Positions 24,113 to 34,006 of a stretch of DNA of 41,760 bases are shown in pieces. Position 1 is the first letter of the stretch. Each line of letters opens with the position of its first letter. Source of the stretch: an uncultured Asticcacaulis sp. (lineage in GTDB: Bacteria; Pseudomonadota; Alphaproteobacteria; Caulobacterales; Caulobacteraceae); contig CAKZJB010000127.1 in the NCBI GenBank assembly GCA_936940865.1, forward strand, positions 1-41,760. Direction: 5' to 3'. The notes under the pieces are model-generated. The model was not told the origin of the DNA. It saw nothing but the letters and a program-made list of their open reading frames with translations, and did not search any database. Both the position numbers and the translations under genes were made by a program.

Positions 24113-24727
24113 AATATGCAAACATCCCGCAAAGCCCCCGCCGAAACGCGCCAGCGCCTGCTGGAGGCCGCGTTTACCGAAATCTATGCCCAGGGCTTCC
24201 AGGGCAGCGACATCAATGGGATTCTTGCCCGCGCCGGCGTTACCAAGGGTGCGCTTTACCATCATTTCGACGGCAAGACCGACATGGCCAACGCCGTCAT
24301 CGACACCCTGATCGACGGCATCACGACGCAGAAGTGGCTGGCGCCGCTCGACGATGTCGACGATCCCATCGATGCCCTGATCGAGGTGGTCGAAGGCACG
24401 CTGCTGACAGAGGAGGCCGTCAACGGCGGCTGTCCCCTCAACAACCTGGCTCAGGAAATGTCGGGCGTGAATGAAGATATCCGCCTGCGCCTGCGCCGCA
24501 TATTCCAGATGTGGATCGGCGGCGTTGCCGACGCGCTCCGCCTTGGCCAGGCCAATGACAAGGTCCGTCGCGATATCGACGCGCGCGAAACCGCAACCTT
24601 CATTATCGCCACCTACGAGGGCTATATCTCGCTGGCCAAGAATGCCCGCGACCCCAGTCTGCTGGCGGCCGGCGTCAGGCAGGTCATCAAATATCTCGAA
24701 ACCTTGCGGCCAATGCCCAAGCCGTGA
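24110..24727 (+). CDS. TetR/AcrR-family repressor
   Basis: DNA-binding repressor of 205 residues. The helix-turn-helix (about 10-55) reads ETRQRLLEAAFTEIYAQGFQ, DINGILARAGVTKGALYHHF. The ligand-binding part contains NGGCPLNNLAQEMSGVNEDIR and resembles the YxaF/LmrA-like C-terminal type. The start codon is part of its own operator. The prp genes follow on the same strand after 138 bases; control of prp by this regulator is possible, but no second copy of the operator was seen near prpB. Ligand unknown. Confidence 0.9.
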   Translation: MNMQTSRKAPAETRQRLLEAAFTEIYAQGFQGSDINGILARAGVTKGALYHHFDGKTDMANAVIDTLIDGITTQKWLAPLDDVDDPIDALIEVVEGTLLTEEAVNGGCPLNNLAQEMSGVNEDIRLRLRRIFQMWIGGVADALRLGQANDKVRRDIDARETATFIIATYEGYISLAKNARDPSLLAAGVRQVIKYLETLRPMPKP

Positions 24728-24769
24728 GTTGACGCGCGCGGAAATTTGTTCCCAGATGCAAGTGGTATC

Positions 24770-24798
24770 TTGACTCATATAGTTTCAATGGATACCGA
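24770..24798 (+). promoter_or_regulatory. Possible promoter of the prp genes
   Basis: TTGACT (24770-24775) and, after 17 bases, TACCGA (24793-24798), about 70 bases before prpB. The -10 is a weak match, so this is only a candidate. Confidence 0.3.
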
Positions 24799-24865
24799 CT
24801 AAACCAAGCGGCACACATAGCCGCATCTACAGGTTTGCGGGCCTGCCCGCGCTTCGGGAGCCCAT

Positions 24866-25750
24866 ATGTCCCTGCCTTCCCCCGGCCGTAAATTCCGCGA
24901 CGCGCTCGCCGCCGAGCAGCCCTTGCAGGTCATCGGCGCCATCAATGCCAATCACGCCCTTCTGGCCAAACGCGCCGGCTATAACGCCATCTACCTTTCG
25001 GGTGGCGGTGTCGCCGCGGGCTCGCTGGGCATGCCGGACCTGGGCATCAATACGCTCGACGACGTTCTAACTGATGTAAGACGCATCACGGACGTTTGCG
25101 ACGTGCCGTTGATGGTCGATATCGATACGGGCTTCGGCCCGTCCGCCTTCAATATCGAACGTACGATAAAGTCGCTGATCAAGTTCGGCGCCGCCGCCTG
25201 CCATATCGAGGACCAGGTCGGCGCCAAGCGTTGCGGCCACCGTCCCGGCAAGGAGATTGTGTCGACCGAGGAGATGGTCGACCGCGTCAAGGCCGCCGCC
25301 GACGCCAGGACCGATCCTGATTTCTTCCTGATCGCCCGCACCGACGCCATCGCCACCTTCGGTGTCGAAGCGGCGATCGAGCGCGCCATAAAATGCGTCG
25401 AGGCCGGCGCCGACGGCATTTTCGCCGAGGCTGCCTACGATCTCGACACCTATCGGAAATTCGTCGACGCCGTGAAGGTGCCGGTCCTCGCCAACATCAC
25501 CGAGTTCGGCAAAACGCCCCTGTTCACGCGTGATGAGCTGGCATCCGCCGGCGTGGCCATGATCCTCTATCCGCTGTCCGCCTTCCGCGCCATGAACAAG
25601 GCGGCGGAAGCCGTCTACCTGGCCATTCGCCGCGACGGGCACCAGAAGACCGTGCTCGACACCATGCAGACGCGCGAAGAACTCTATCAGTCGATCGGCT
25701 ACTACGCGTTCGAGGAAAAACTCGACGCGCTTTTCAATGCAAAAAAATGA
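24866..25750 (+). CDS. prpB: 2-methylisocitrate lyase
   Basis: Last enzyme of the 2-methylcitrate cycle, cytosolic, splitting 2-methylisocitrate into pyruvate and succinate with Mg2+. 294 residues, the normal length. Signatures are [25 protein letters not shown] (in part), the metal-binding VDIDTGFG (about 87), [17 protein letters not shown] with catalytic Cys123, and [19 protein letters not shown]. PrpB rather than isocitrate lyase follows from the short length, the KRCGH motif and position before prpC and prpD. GGGAGC is found just upstream of the ATG; prpC starts 15 bases after the stop. Confidence 0.96.
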   Translation: MSLPSPGRKFRDALAAEQPLQVIGAINANHALLAKRAGYNAIYLSGGGVAAGSLGMPDLGINTLDDVLTDVRRITDVCDVPLMVDIDTGFGPSAFNIERTIKSLIKFGAAACHIEDQVGAKRCGHRPGKEIVSTEEMVDRVKAAADARTDPDFFLIARTDAIATFGVEAAIERAIKCVEAGADGIFAEAAYDLDTYRKFVDAVKVPVLANITEFGKTPLFTRDELASAGVAMILYPLSAFRAMNKAAEAVYLAIRRDGHQKTVLDTMQTREELYQSIGYYAFEEKLDALFNAKK

Positions 25751-25765
25751 ACAGGGAAGGCTCAC

Positions 25766-26923
<1,158 letters not shown>

Positions 26924-26931
26924 TCCCCTCT

Positions 26932-27056
26932 CCTCCCCATCGAAGATGGGGAGGGGGACCGCGAAGCGGTGGAGGGGTTTCTTCCTTTAGCTTCGCCCCC
27001 TCCGTCATCCAGCGCTTGACGCGCTGTCTGCCACCTCCCCATCTGCGATGGGGAGG
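26932..27056. repeat. Paired-hairpin repeat between prpC and prpD
   Basis: Two perfect 10-base-pair hairpins with arms CCTCCCCATC/GATGGGGAGG lie at 26932-26954 (loop GAA) and 27034-27056 (loop TGC). Between them are ACCGC-GAA-GCGGT (26958-26970) and AGCGC-TTGAC-GCGCT (27011-27025). The layout (outer hairpin, inner GC-rich part, outer hairpin) parallels the elements at 2696 and 32199. It may attenuate prpD relative to prpBC. Confidence 0.8.
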
Positions 27057-27060
27057 AGAA

Positions 27061-27117
27061 ATGAGAGCCCTCTTCCATGTCCGCCCATATTTCCAATGTC
27101 CGTCCCGAACCCGATAG
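27061..27117 (+). other. 18-codon overlapping mini-ORF created by the repeat, upstream of prpD
   Basis: An ATG at 27061 follows the repeat edge GGGGAGGAG with near-ideal spacing. Its frame encodes 18 residues and ends at 27117, overlapping the first 41 bases of prpD in another frame. Whether it is translated is unknown; it is listed because the strongest ribosome site in the region serves this ATG and not that of prpD. Confidence 0.3.
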
Positions 27118-28528
27118 CGTCCTCGTCGATATCGCCGACTACGTCCTGAACTATAAAATCGCCTCGGACCTGGCGTATGAAACGGCACGCAACTGCCTGA
27201 TCGATACGCTCGGCTGCGGGCTGGAAGCGCTCGACTATCCCGCCTGCACCAAGCTCCTGGGCCCGATTGTCCCCGGCACGATCGTTCCCAACGGCGCCAA
27301 GGTCCCGGGCACGCAGTTCCAGCTCGATCCCATCCAGGCCGCCTTCAATATCGGCGCTATGATCCGCTGGCTCGATTTCAACGACACCTGGCTGGCCGCC
27401 GAATGGGGCCACCCGTCCGACAATCTCGGCGGGATTCTCGCCGTGGCCGACTGGCTGTCGCGTAATGCCGTGGCCATGGGCAAAAAGCCGCTGACCATGC
27501 GCGACGTGCTGACCGCCATGATCAAGGCGCACGAAATCCAGGGCTGCATCGCGCTCGAAAACAGCTTCAACCGCGTCGGTCTCGACCACGTCGTGCTGGT
27601 CAAGGTCGCCTCCACCGCCGTGGTTGCCGAGATGCTGGGGCTGACGCGTGACGAGATCATCGACGCGGTGTCGCTGGCCTGGGTCGACGGCCAGTCTTTA
27701 CGTACCTATCGCCATTCGCCCAATACCGGTTCGCGCAAGTCGTGGGCCGCCGGCGACGCCACCGCGCGCGCCGTGCGCCTGGCGCTAATGGTGCAGAAGG
27801 GTGAGATGGGCTATCCCAGCGTGCTGACCGCCAGGACCTGGGGCTTCTACGACGTGCTGTTCAAGGGGCAGCCGTTCAAATTCCAGCGGCCTTACGGCAG
27901 CTACGTCATGGAAAACGTGCTGTTCAAGATCAGTTTCCCGGCCGAGTTCCACAGCCAGACGGCGGTCGAGGCCGCCATGACGCTGCACGGCAAGCTTGCC
28001 GCCATGGGCAAGACGGCCGAAGACATCAAATCGGTGACCATCCGCACGCACGAAGCCTGCGTCCGTATCATCGACAAGAAGGGCCCGCTCAACAACCCGG
28101 CCGACCGCGACCACTGCATCCAGTACATGGTCGCCGTGCCGCTGATTTTCGGCCGGCTGACGGCGGCGGACTACGAGGATTTCGTCGCTAAGGACCCGCG
28201 CATCGACGCCCTGCGCGACAAAATCGCCTGCGTCGAAGAGCCGGAATTCACCCGCGACTATCACGATCCGGACAAGCGCTCGATCGCCAACGCCCTGACG
28301 ATCGAATTGAACGACGGCACCAGGCTCGACGAACTGCGCGTCGACTATCCGATCGGGCACCGCCTGCGCCGCAAGGACGGCATTCCGCTGCTTGAAGCCA
28401 AGTTCCGCGAGAACCTCAAGCGCCGCTTCCCCAAGAAACAGCAGGACCGCATCCGGGCCGTCAGCCTTGACCAGCATGCGCTGGAGGCCATGCCGGTCCA
28501 CGAATATGTCGATCTGTACGTAATCTAA
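27077..28528 (+). CDS. prpD: 2-methylcitrate dehydratase
   Basis: Dehydrates 2-methylcitrate to 2-methylaconitate in the 2-methylcitrate cycle; an aconitase then rehydrates it. 483 residues, MmgE/PrpD family. Recognised by the N-terminal [35 protein letters not shown] (in part), [41 protein letters not shown] and [18 protein letters not shown]. The length and sequence match PrpD rather than the cis-aconitate decarboxylase branch. The ATG at 27077 starts the normal N-terminus, but only a weak GAGAG precedes it. No dedicated 2-methylaconitate isomerase (prpF) or acnD is in the window. The stop overlaps that of the convergent CAP gene by four bases. Confidence 0.95.
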   Translation: MSAHISNVRPEPDSVLVDIADYVLNYKIASDLAYETARNCLIDTLGCGLEALDYPACTKLLGPIVPGTIVPNGAKVPGTQFQLDPIQAAFNIGAMIRWLDFNDTWLAAEWGHPSDNLGGILAVADWLSRNAVAMGKKPLTMRDVLTAMIKAHEIQGCIALENSFNRVGLDHVVLVKVASTAVVAEMLGLTRDEIIDAVSLAWVDGQSLRTYRHSPNTGSRKSWAAGDATARAVRLALMVQKGEMGYPSVLTARTWGFYDVLFKGQPFKFQRPYGSYVMENVLFKISFPAEFHSQTAVEAAMTLHGKLAAMGKTAEDIKSVTIRTHEACVRIIDKKGPLNNPADRDHCIQYMVAVPLIFGRLTAADYEDFVAKDPRIDALRDKIACVEEPEFTRDYHDPDKRSIANALTIELNDGTRLDELRVDYPIGHRLRRKDGIPLLEAKFRENLKRRFPKKQQDRIRAVSLDQHALEAMPVHEYVDLYVI

Positions 28529-29010
28529 CGCAGGGGCATGGCGAAGACCTGCGTCCAGTAGGCGCGGTAAACGCCCGGTACGCCTTCGACCTGGGCGTCG
28601 TCGTCCTGTTCATAGACTGCGATGCCCGTTTCCCTGAAAGCGCAGGTCAGGATATTGGCGCGGTGGCCCGGGCTGTTCATCCAGGCATCGACAGCGTCGT
28701 CGGCGTCTTCCGTATCGGCGACGATGTTTTCACCTACCATCTGGTAGACATAGCCCGTGTCCTTGACGCGCATTTCCGGCGTCGTCCCGTCGGGCTCGGT
28801 ATGGCTGAAAAAGTGCTGGGTCGCCATATCGCGACTTTCACGCCGGGCGGCTTGCGTCAGCTGGTCGCTGATCTTGAGCGGGCCGCAGCCGTGAGCCGCA
28901 CGCTCGGCATTGACCAATTGCAGCACGCGCTCGGCGCCATCGAGCGGCTGGGCCGACGCCACCACCGGCATGGCCATCAGGGCCAGCATGGCCCCCGTCA
29001 AAACACGCAT
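28525..29010 (-). CDS. Secreted CAP/SCP-domain protein
   Basis: Exported protein of 161 residues with a signal peptide ([20 protein letters not shown]). The CAP fold is marked by [19 protein letters not shown], a His in [14 protein letters not shown], the GENIVA segment, [23 protein letters not shown] and a final YWTQVFAMP. These include the four residues forming the CAP cavity in bacterial YkwD-like proteins. Function of bacterial members is poorly known. It ends within the last codons of prpD and has no obvious metabolic link. Confidence 0.9.
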   Translation of the reverse strand: MRVLTGAMLALMAMPVVASAQPLDGAERVLQLVNAERAAHGCGPLKISDQLTQAARRESRDMATQHFFSHTEPDGTTPEMRVKDTGYVYQMVGENIVADTEDADDAVDAWMNSPGHRANILTCAFRETGIAVYEQDDDAQVEGVPGVYRAYWTQVFAMPLR

Positions 29011-29119
29011 GATAATCCCCTGGCCTTAAGGGAAACCCGCCATCTCACCGGCTCAGGGAGGACGATGCGCGCAATGTGTTAACGTCCGGGCAACGGGGTA
29101 CGTTAAGACCAATTTACCG

Positions 29120-29998
29120 TTACGCGCCGCGGCGGATGCGCTCCATCATGTATGAGAAGTCCTGCGCCGCATGACCTTGCGCGCACAGGGCGTCGTAAAG
29201 CGCATGCGCCTTGGCGCCCAAAGGCGTGTCGGCCTCCGTGATCTGCGCCGCCTGCATGGCGAGCGTCAGGTCTTTCAGCATAAGGGCCGCCGCAAAGCCC
29301 GGCTGATAGTCGCGATTGGCCGGCGACGCCGGCACCGGCCCGGGCACCGGGCAATAGCTGGTCAGCGACCAGCTCTGGCCGGACGCCTTCGAGGCGATGT
29401 CGAAAAAGACCTGGTGGTCCAGGCCCAGCTTTTCCGCCAGGCCAAAGGCCTCGCACGTGCCGATCATGGTGATGGCCAACAGCATGTTGTTGCAGATCTT
29501 GGCCGCCTGGCCGGCCCCGGCACCGCCGGCATGGATCACCGCCTTGCCCATAGCCGACAGAACAGGCTCCGCGCGGACAAAGCCGTCGTCGCTGCCGCCG
29601 ACCATGAAGGTCAGCGTACCGGCAGTGGCCGCAGCCACGCCGCCCGAGACAGGGGCATCGACCATCGCAAAGCCCTTGTTCACGGCGTCGGCTTCGACCG
29701 CGCGCGCCGTATCGACGTCGATGGTCGAACAGTCGATCAGAAGGGCCGACGATGGCGCAATCGTGAAGACCTCGGCATAGACGGCGCGGACATGCTGGCC
29801 GGCGGGCAGCATGGTGACCACCGCCCCGGCGTCACGGCAGGCATCGGCCAGGCTTGCGGCCTTGGTGGCGCCGGCGGCGACCGCACGATCGACGGCGTCG
29901 GCATTGAGATCGAAGGCACGCACGCTATGTGCCGCCTTGACCAGGTTGGCGGCCATGCCCGAGCCCATATTGCCGAGACCGATAAAGGCGATGTCCAT
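29120..29998 (-). CDS. mmsB: 3-hydroxyisobutyrate dehydrogenase
   Basis: Oxidises 3-hydroxyisobutyrate to methylmalonate semialdehyde with NAD+ in valine breakdown. 292 residues. The Rossmann motif FIGLGNMGSGMAANL starts at residue 5, DAPVSGGVAAATAGTLTFMVGG (in part) is the substrate loop and GQAAKICNNML holds the catalytic Lys. Last gene of the minus-strand valine block, starting two bases after the hydrolase gene stop. GGAGGT overlapping the end of that gene serves as its ribosome site. Paired with the hydrolase and methylmalonate-semialdehyde dehydrogenase nearby, MmsB is a safer name than the related tartronate-semialdehyde reductase. Confidence 0.93.
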   Translation of the reverse strand: MDIAFIGLGNMGSGMAANLVKAAHSVRAFDLNADAVDRAVAAGATKAASLADACRDAGAVVTMLPAGQHVRAVYAEVFTIAPSSALLIDCSTIDVDTARAVEADAVNKGFAMVDAPVSGGVAAATAGTLTFMVGGSDDGFVRAEPVLSAMGKAVIHAGGAGAGQAAKICNNMLLAITMIGTCEAFGLAEKLGLDHQVFFDIASKASGQSWSLTSYCPVPGPVPASPANRDYQPGFAAALMLKDLTLAMQAAQITEADTPLGAKAHALYDALCAQGHAAQDFSYMMERIRRGA

Positions 29999-30000
29999 GG

Positions 30001-31029
30001 TTAGACCTCCAGTTCGCGGGCGACGGGCGCGAACATGCCGTTCACGAGGCCCGGCGTCACGCCCGCCAGCGTTTCGGGCCGCCAGCGCGGCGCATTGTCC
30101 TTGTCTTCGATGACCGCGCGCACGCCTTCGGAAAAGTCGTTGCTGCGCGTGATATGGCACGCGATGCGGTATTCCATGCGCATGACGTCGTTGAAATCGG
30201 CCAGGCGGCGGCCTTCGCGCAACTGCCTCAGCGCCACACAGCACGACAGCGGCGAGCGCTTCGCCACGATTGCGGCCTGCGCCTCGGCCCAGTCGCTGTC
30301 GTCGAGCTTCAGCGCCAGACAGATATCGGTCATATTGTCCTTGGCGAAGCAGCGGTCCATGACTTCGCGATGCTCGGCATAGGCCGGCGGCGGCGGCGGC
30401 CTGTCGTATTTCGCCAACAACGCGTCGATATCACCACCGGCCAGCAGTTCGGCCTTAAGGTCGTTGATCGCCGGCACATAGTGGGTGGCGATACCCGCGG
30501 CCTTGACATCGCTGCCGCGCAATTGCGCGCCAGTCAGGGCAAGCCAGGTGCCGAGTTCGCCTTCAAGCCTCGGCAGAAACCAGCCGCCGCCGACATCGGG
30601 GAACAGGCCGATACCCGTTTCGGGCATGGCAAAGATGGTCTTGTCGGTCGCAATGCGATGCGACCCATGCACCGAAATGCCCACTCCGCCCCCCATGGTG
30701 ATGCCGTCCATCAGGGCGATATAGGGCTTGGGATAATGCTTGATCTGGGCATTCAGCGTATATTCGACGCGGAAGAAATCCGCCGCCGCGAGGCCGTCGG
30801 TCCGGCCGCTTTCCGCGACCTTTCGGATATCGCCGCCGGCGCAGAAGCCACGCGTGCCTTCGGCATGATCGACGACCACCGCCCGCACGGCCGGATCGTT
30901 TTCCCAAGCGGTCAAGGCCTCGGCCATGGCTGCGCACATCTCGGTCGTCAGGGCGTGCAGCGCCTTCGGGCGATTGAGCGTAATCCGTCCCAGGCCGTTT
31001 TCGACGCGGGTAATGACCTCGTCCGTCAT
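30001..31029 (-). CDS. 3-hydroxyisobutyryl-CoA hydrolase (crotonase fold)
   Basis: Releases CoA from 3-hydroxyisobutyryl-CoA in valine catabolism. 342 residues, longer than enoyl-CoA hydratases (about 260) and right for HIBCH. Diagnostic segments are NRPKALHALTTEM, GFCAGGDIRKVAES, MDGITMGGGVGISVHGSHRIATDKTIFAMPETGIGLFPDVGGGW (in part) and a C-terminal FSEGVRAVIEDKDNAPRW. The Glu in AMPETGIGLFPDVGGG and the Asp are the catalytic pair in this group. Overlaps the acyl-CoA dehydrogenase gene by four bases (ATGA) and is two bases from mmsB, so the three genes are translationally coupled. A separate methacrylyl-CoA hydratase is not in the window. Confidence 0.93.
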   Translation of the reverse strand: MTDEVITRVENGLGRITLNRPKALHALTTEMCAAMAEALTAWENDPAVRAVVVDHAEGTRGFCAGGDIRKVAESGRTDGLAAADFFRVEYTLNAQIKHYPKPYIALMDGITMGGGVGISVHGSHRIATDKTIFAMPETGIGLFPDVGGGWFLPRLEGELGTWLALTGAQLRGSDVKAAGIATHYVPAINDLKAELLAGGDIDALLAKYDRPPPPPAYAEHREVMDRCFAKDNMTDICLALKLDDSDWAEAQAAIVAKRSPLSCCVALRQLREGRRLADFNDVMRMEYRIACHITRSNDFSEGVRAVIEDKDNAPRWRPETLAGVTPGLVNGMFAPVARELEV

Positions 31030-32159
31030 GCCGTCTCCATATGGCGCGCGATGATGACGCGCATGATTTCGTTGGTGCCTTCCAGGATCTGGTGGACGCG
31101 CAGGTCGCGAACGATACGCTCGACGCCGTAGTCGTGAAGGTAGCCATAGCCGCCGTGGATCTGCAGGGCGTCGTTAGCGACCTTCGAACCTGTATCCGTG
31201 ACGAAGCGCTTGGCCATGGCGCACCACTTGCCGGCGTCGGGCGCGGCGGTGTCGAGGCGCGTCGCCGCGTCGTAGAGAAGCGACCGCGCCGCCTGGAGCT
31301 CGGTTTCCATGTCGGCCAGCTTGAACTGCGTCGCCTGGAACTGGTTGAGGGGCTTGCCGAACTGGCTGCGTTCGCCGGCATAGGCGCGGGCGCGGTCGAG
31401 CGCGTCCTGAGCGCCACCGAGGCTGCAGGCGGCGATATTGAGCCGGCCGCCGTCCAGCCCCTTCATCGCAAATTTAAAGCCCTCGCCTTCAGCGCCCAGC
31501 CGGTTTTCAGCGGGAATGCGGACATTGTCGAACATGACCTGCCGCGTCGGCTGGGCGTTCCAGCCCATCTTCTTCTCGTTGGCGCCGAACGACAGGCCGG
31601 GCGTGTCTTTCGGCACGATAAAGGTCGAGACGCCCCTCGCGCCATCGTCGCCTGTCCGCGCCATGACGACATAGACGTCGGAGACGCCCGCGCCCGAGAT
31701 GAACTGCTTCGAGCCGTTGAGTACGTAGACATCGCCATCGCGCACGGCTCGCGTCTTCATGGCGGCGGCGTCGGAGCCGGAGCCCGGCTCGGTCAGGCAG
31801 TAGCTGGCGATTGTCTCCATCGTGGTCAGCTTCGGCACCCACTGGGCGCGCTGCTCCACCGAGCCGAAGCTGTCGATCATCCATGTGCACATATTATGGA
31901 TCGACAGAAAGGCCGCCGTGGCGATGCAGCCGCGCGACAACTGTTCGAAGATCAGCACCGCGTCGAGCCGCGACAGCCCCGATCCGCCGTGGTCTTCCTT
32001 CGTGTAGATGGCGGCGAAGCCCAGGCCGGCCGCGTCGCGCATCACGTCGACCGGGAAGTGCTTGGTCTCGTCCCATTCCCCGGCAAAGGGCCTCAGTTTG
32101 TCACAGGCAAAGCGGTGCGCCGCTTCCCTGATCATCGCCTGGTCTTCGCTAAGCAGCAT
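31026..32159 (-). CDS. Acyl-CoA dehydrogenase, probably isobutyryl-CoA dehydrogenase
   Basis: FAD-dependent dehydrogenase of 377 residues that passes electrons to electron-transfer flavoprotein. FAD and substrate blocks are AAAFLSIHNMCTWMIDSFG, YCLTEPGSGSDAAAMKTRA, YGYLHDYGVERIVRDLRVHQILEGTNEI with the catalytic Glu in the last stretch. The short-branched-chain type fits its place between the methylmalonate-semialdehyde dehydrogenase and the 3-hydroxyisobutyryl-CoA hydrolase, where it would turn isobutyryl-CoA into methacrylyl-CoA. Substrate is inferred from context. First gene of the coupled three-gene group ending with mmsB. Confidence 0.92.
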   Translation of the reverse strand: MLLSEDQAMIREAAHRFACDKLRPFAGEWDETKHFPVDVMRDAAGLGFAAIYTKEDHGGSGLSRLDAVLIFEQLSRGCIATAAFLSIHNMCTWMIDSFGSVEQRAQWVPKLTTMETIASYCLTEPGSGSDAAAMKTRAVRDGDVYVLNGSKQFISGAGVSDVYVVMARTGDDGARGVSTFIVPKDTPGLSFGANEKKMGWNAQPTRQVMFDNVRIPAENRLGAEGEGFKFAMKGLDGGRLNIAACSLGGAQDALDRARAYAGERSQFGKPLNQFQATQFKLADMETELQAARSLLYDAATRLDTAAPDAGKWCAMAKRFVTDTGSKVANDALQIHGGYGYLHDYGVERIVRDLRVHQILEGTNEIMRVIIARHMETA

Positions 32160-32198
32160 GCGTTTCCCTACGGGTTAAGCACACGGATCGATTTGGCC

Positions 32199-32374
32199 CT
32201 CCCCATTTATGGGGAGCGCCGTCAGGCGGTGGGCGGGGCAAACGTCCAAACACCGGCGGCGGCTGATCTGTATGATCTGCCAATTCTTATTCGTTAATGA
32301 GGCGTCGCTTGAAAGCTCGTAAGGAGCCCCGCCCACCGCCTTCGGCGCTCCCCCCTCCCCGTAAGCGGGGAGGG
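32199..32374. repeat. Large paired-hairpin repeat inside the valine block
   Basis: Outer hairpins are CTCCCCAT-TT-ATGGGGAG (32199-32216) and CCCTCCCCG-TAAG-CGGGGAGGG (32353-32374). Between them GGAGCGCCGTCAGGCGGTGG (from 32213) is nearly the inverse of CCACCGCCTTCGGCGCTCC (to 32351), so the whole 176 bases can fold as one long structure. It separates mmsA from the acyl-CoA dehydrogenase gene and could uncouple their expression. Confidence 0.8.
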
Positions 32375-32410
32375 CGAAAGCCGCTCTGTCTCACACGTCT
32401 CCCAAATGAA

Positions 32411-33906
32411 CTAACGCATCGTTGGAATGATAAACGCCTGGTCGCCGATATCGCCGTCGGGCCAGCGCTGGGTGACCGTCTTCACCTTGGTGTAGAAGCG
32501 CACCCCGTCCTCGCCGTACTGGTTCATGTCACCGAAGGCCGAGCGCTTCCAGCCGCCGAAACTGTGGTAGGCCACGGGCACAGGATCGGCACGTTGATGC
32601 CGACCATGCCGACATTGACCTTGGCGGCGAATTCGCGCGCCGCCAGCCCGTTGCGCGTGAAGATGGCGACGCCATTGCCGTAGGCGTGGTCAGACGGCAG
32701 GCTAGCCGCCTCTTCCAAAGTCTCCGCGCGCACGATCTGCAAGACCGGTCCAAATATCTCGTCCTGGTAGGTCTTCATCGCAGGCTTGACGCGGTCGAAC
32801 AGGGTCGGTCCGATGAAATAGCCTTCCTCGTGACCTTGCAGTTTCAATCCCCGGCCGTCGAGCAAAAGCTCAGCGCCCTCGTCGACACCCATCTGGATGT
32901 AGGATTCGACCTTTGCCTTGTGCGCCGCCGACACCACCGGCCCGTAGTGCGCGTCAGCATCGGTCGATATGCCGACCTTAAGCCCGCGCGCCGCATCGAT
33001 CATGCGCTCGACAAAGGCGTCGGCGGTTTTCGCGCCGACCGGCACCGCGACCGGCAGCGCCATGCAGCGTTCGCCGGCCGAGCCATAGGCCGCGCCGACG
33101 ATGTCCTTCACCACCTGGTCGAGATCGGCGTCGGGCATGATGATGCCGTGGTTCTTGGCGCCGCCCATGGCCTGAACGCGTTTCCCGTACAGCGCGCCTT
33201 GCTGGTAAACGTAGTGCGCGATATCCGACGAGCCGACAAAGCTGATGGCCTTGATGTCAGGGTGCCTAAGCAAGACATCGACGGCCTCGCGGTCGCCATG
33301 CACGACCTGCAACACCCCTTCCGGCAAGCCGGCCTCCAGCGCGAGCTCGGCCAGGCGCACCGGCACCGACGGATCCTTTTCCGACGGCTTCAAAATAAAG
33401 GCATTGCCGCAGGCCAGCGCCACCGCCGACATCCACAGCGGGATCATGGCCGGAAAGTTGAACGGCGTAATGCCGGCAACGACGCCCAGGGGCTGGCGCA
33501 TCGAATAGACGTCGATGCCGGGCCCCGCCCCTTCGGTATAGTCGCCCTTGAGCAGATGCGGGATGCCGCAGGCGAATTCCACGACCTCAAGCCCGCGCTG
33601 AATATCGCCCCTGGCATCGGCGACGACCTTGCCGTGCTCGGACGACAGGAGCAGCGCCAGCTCGTCCACGTTCGCTTCGATCAAGCCCTTGAAAGCGAAC
33701 ATGACGCGCGCCCGCCGCTGCGGGTTCATCTGCGCCCAGCCGGCCTGGGCCTTGACGGCCTGCGCCACGGCCGTATCGACCTCGGCACTTGAGGCCAGGG
33801 CGACGCGCGCCTGGACCTTGCCCGTGTTCGGATCGTAGACGTCGCCAAACCGGCCGGACGCGCCCAGCACCGCGCGGCCGTTCAGAAAGTGATGGATATC
33901 GCGCAT
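32411..33906 (-). pseudogene. mmsA: Methylmalonate-semialdehyde dehydrogenase (CoA-acylating), single-base frameshift near the C-terminus
   Basis: Converts methylmalonate semialdehyde to propionyl-CoA, CO2 and NADH. From the ATG at 33906 the frame is normal through ITPFNFPAMIPLWM, FVGSSDIAHYVY, the catalytic Cys at about residue 280 in SAGERCMALPVAVPVG, and QDEIFGPVLQIVRA up to [11 protein letters not shown]. There the frame breaks: one base appears to be missing at about 32582-32585 (minus strand ATCCTGTG where ATCCCTGTG restores [20 protein letters not shown]). With it restored the protein would be 498 residues and end QAFIIPTMR at 32411, exactly the family length and ending. Left as is, the frame runs into a different C-terminus ending at 32524. 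A recent mutation or a sequencing/assembly error are both possible. Confidence 0.88.
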
Positions 33907-33952
33907 GTAAGGCTCCGTAGTGTCTGGGCTGCCGGCATTGGCTTGAAGCTTC

Positions 33953-33979
33953 CCCTTCTCCCTCATGAAGAGAGAAGGG
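33953..33979. terminator. Hairpin between leucine dehydrogenase and mmsA
   Basis: CCCTTCTC (33953-33960) and GAGAAGGG (33972-33979) form an eight-base-pair stem with an 11-base loop in the 100-base gap between the two genes. It has no T-run, so it may only attenuate transcription or be a degenerate member of the palindromic repeats. Confidence 0.4.
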
Positions 33980-34006
33980 AATGGGACGGCTTCAGCTCAA
34001 TACCGG

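Noticed and set aside
24866-25750. Isocitrate lyase or phosphoenolpyruvate mutase for the lyase gene
   Set aside because: Length of 294 residues, the KRCGH motif and the prpC-prpD neighbours fit 2-methylisocitrate lyase.
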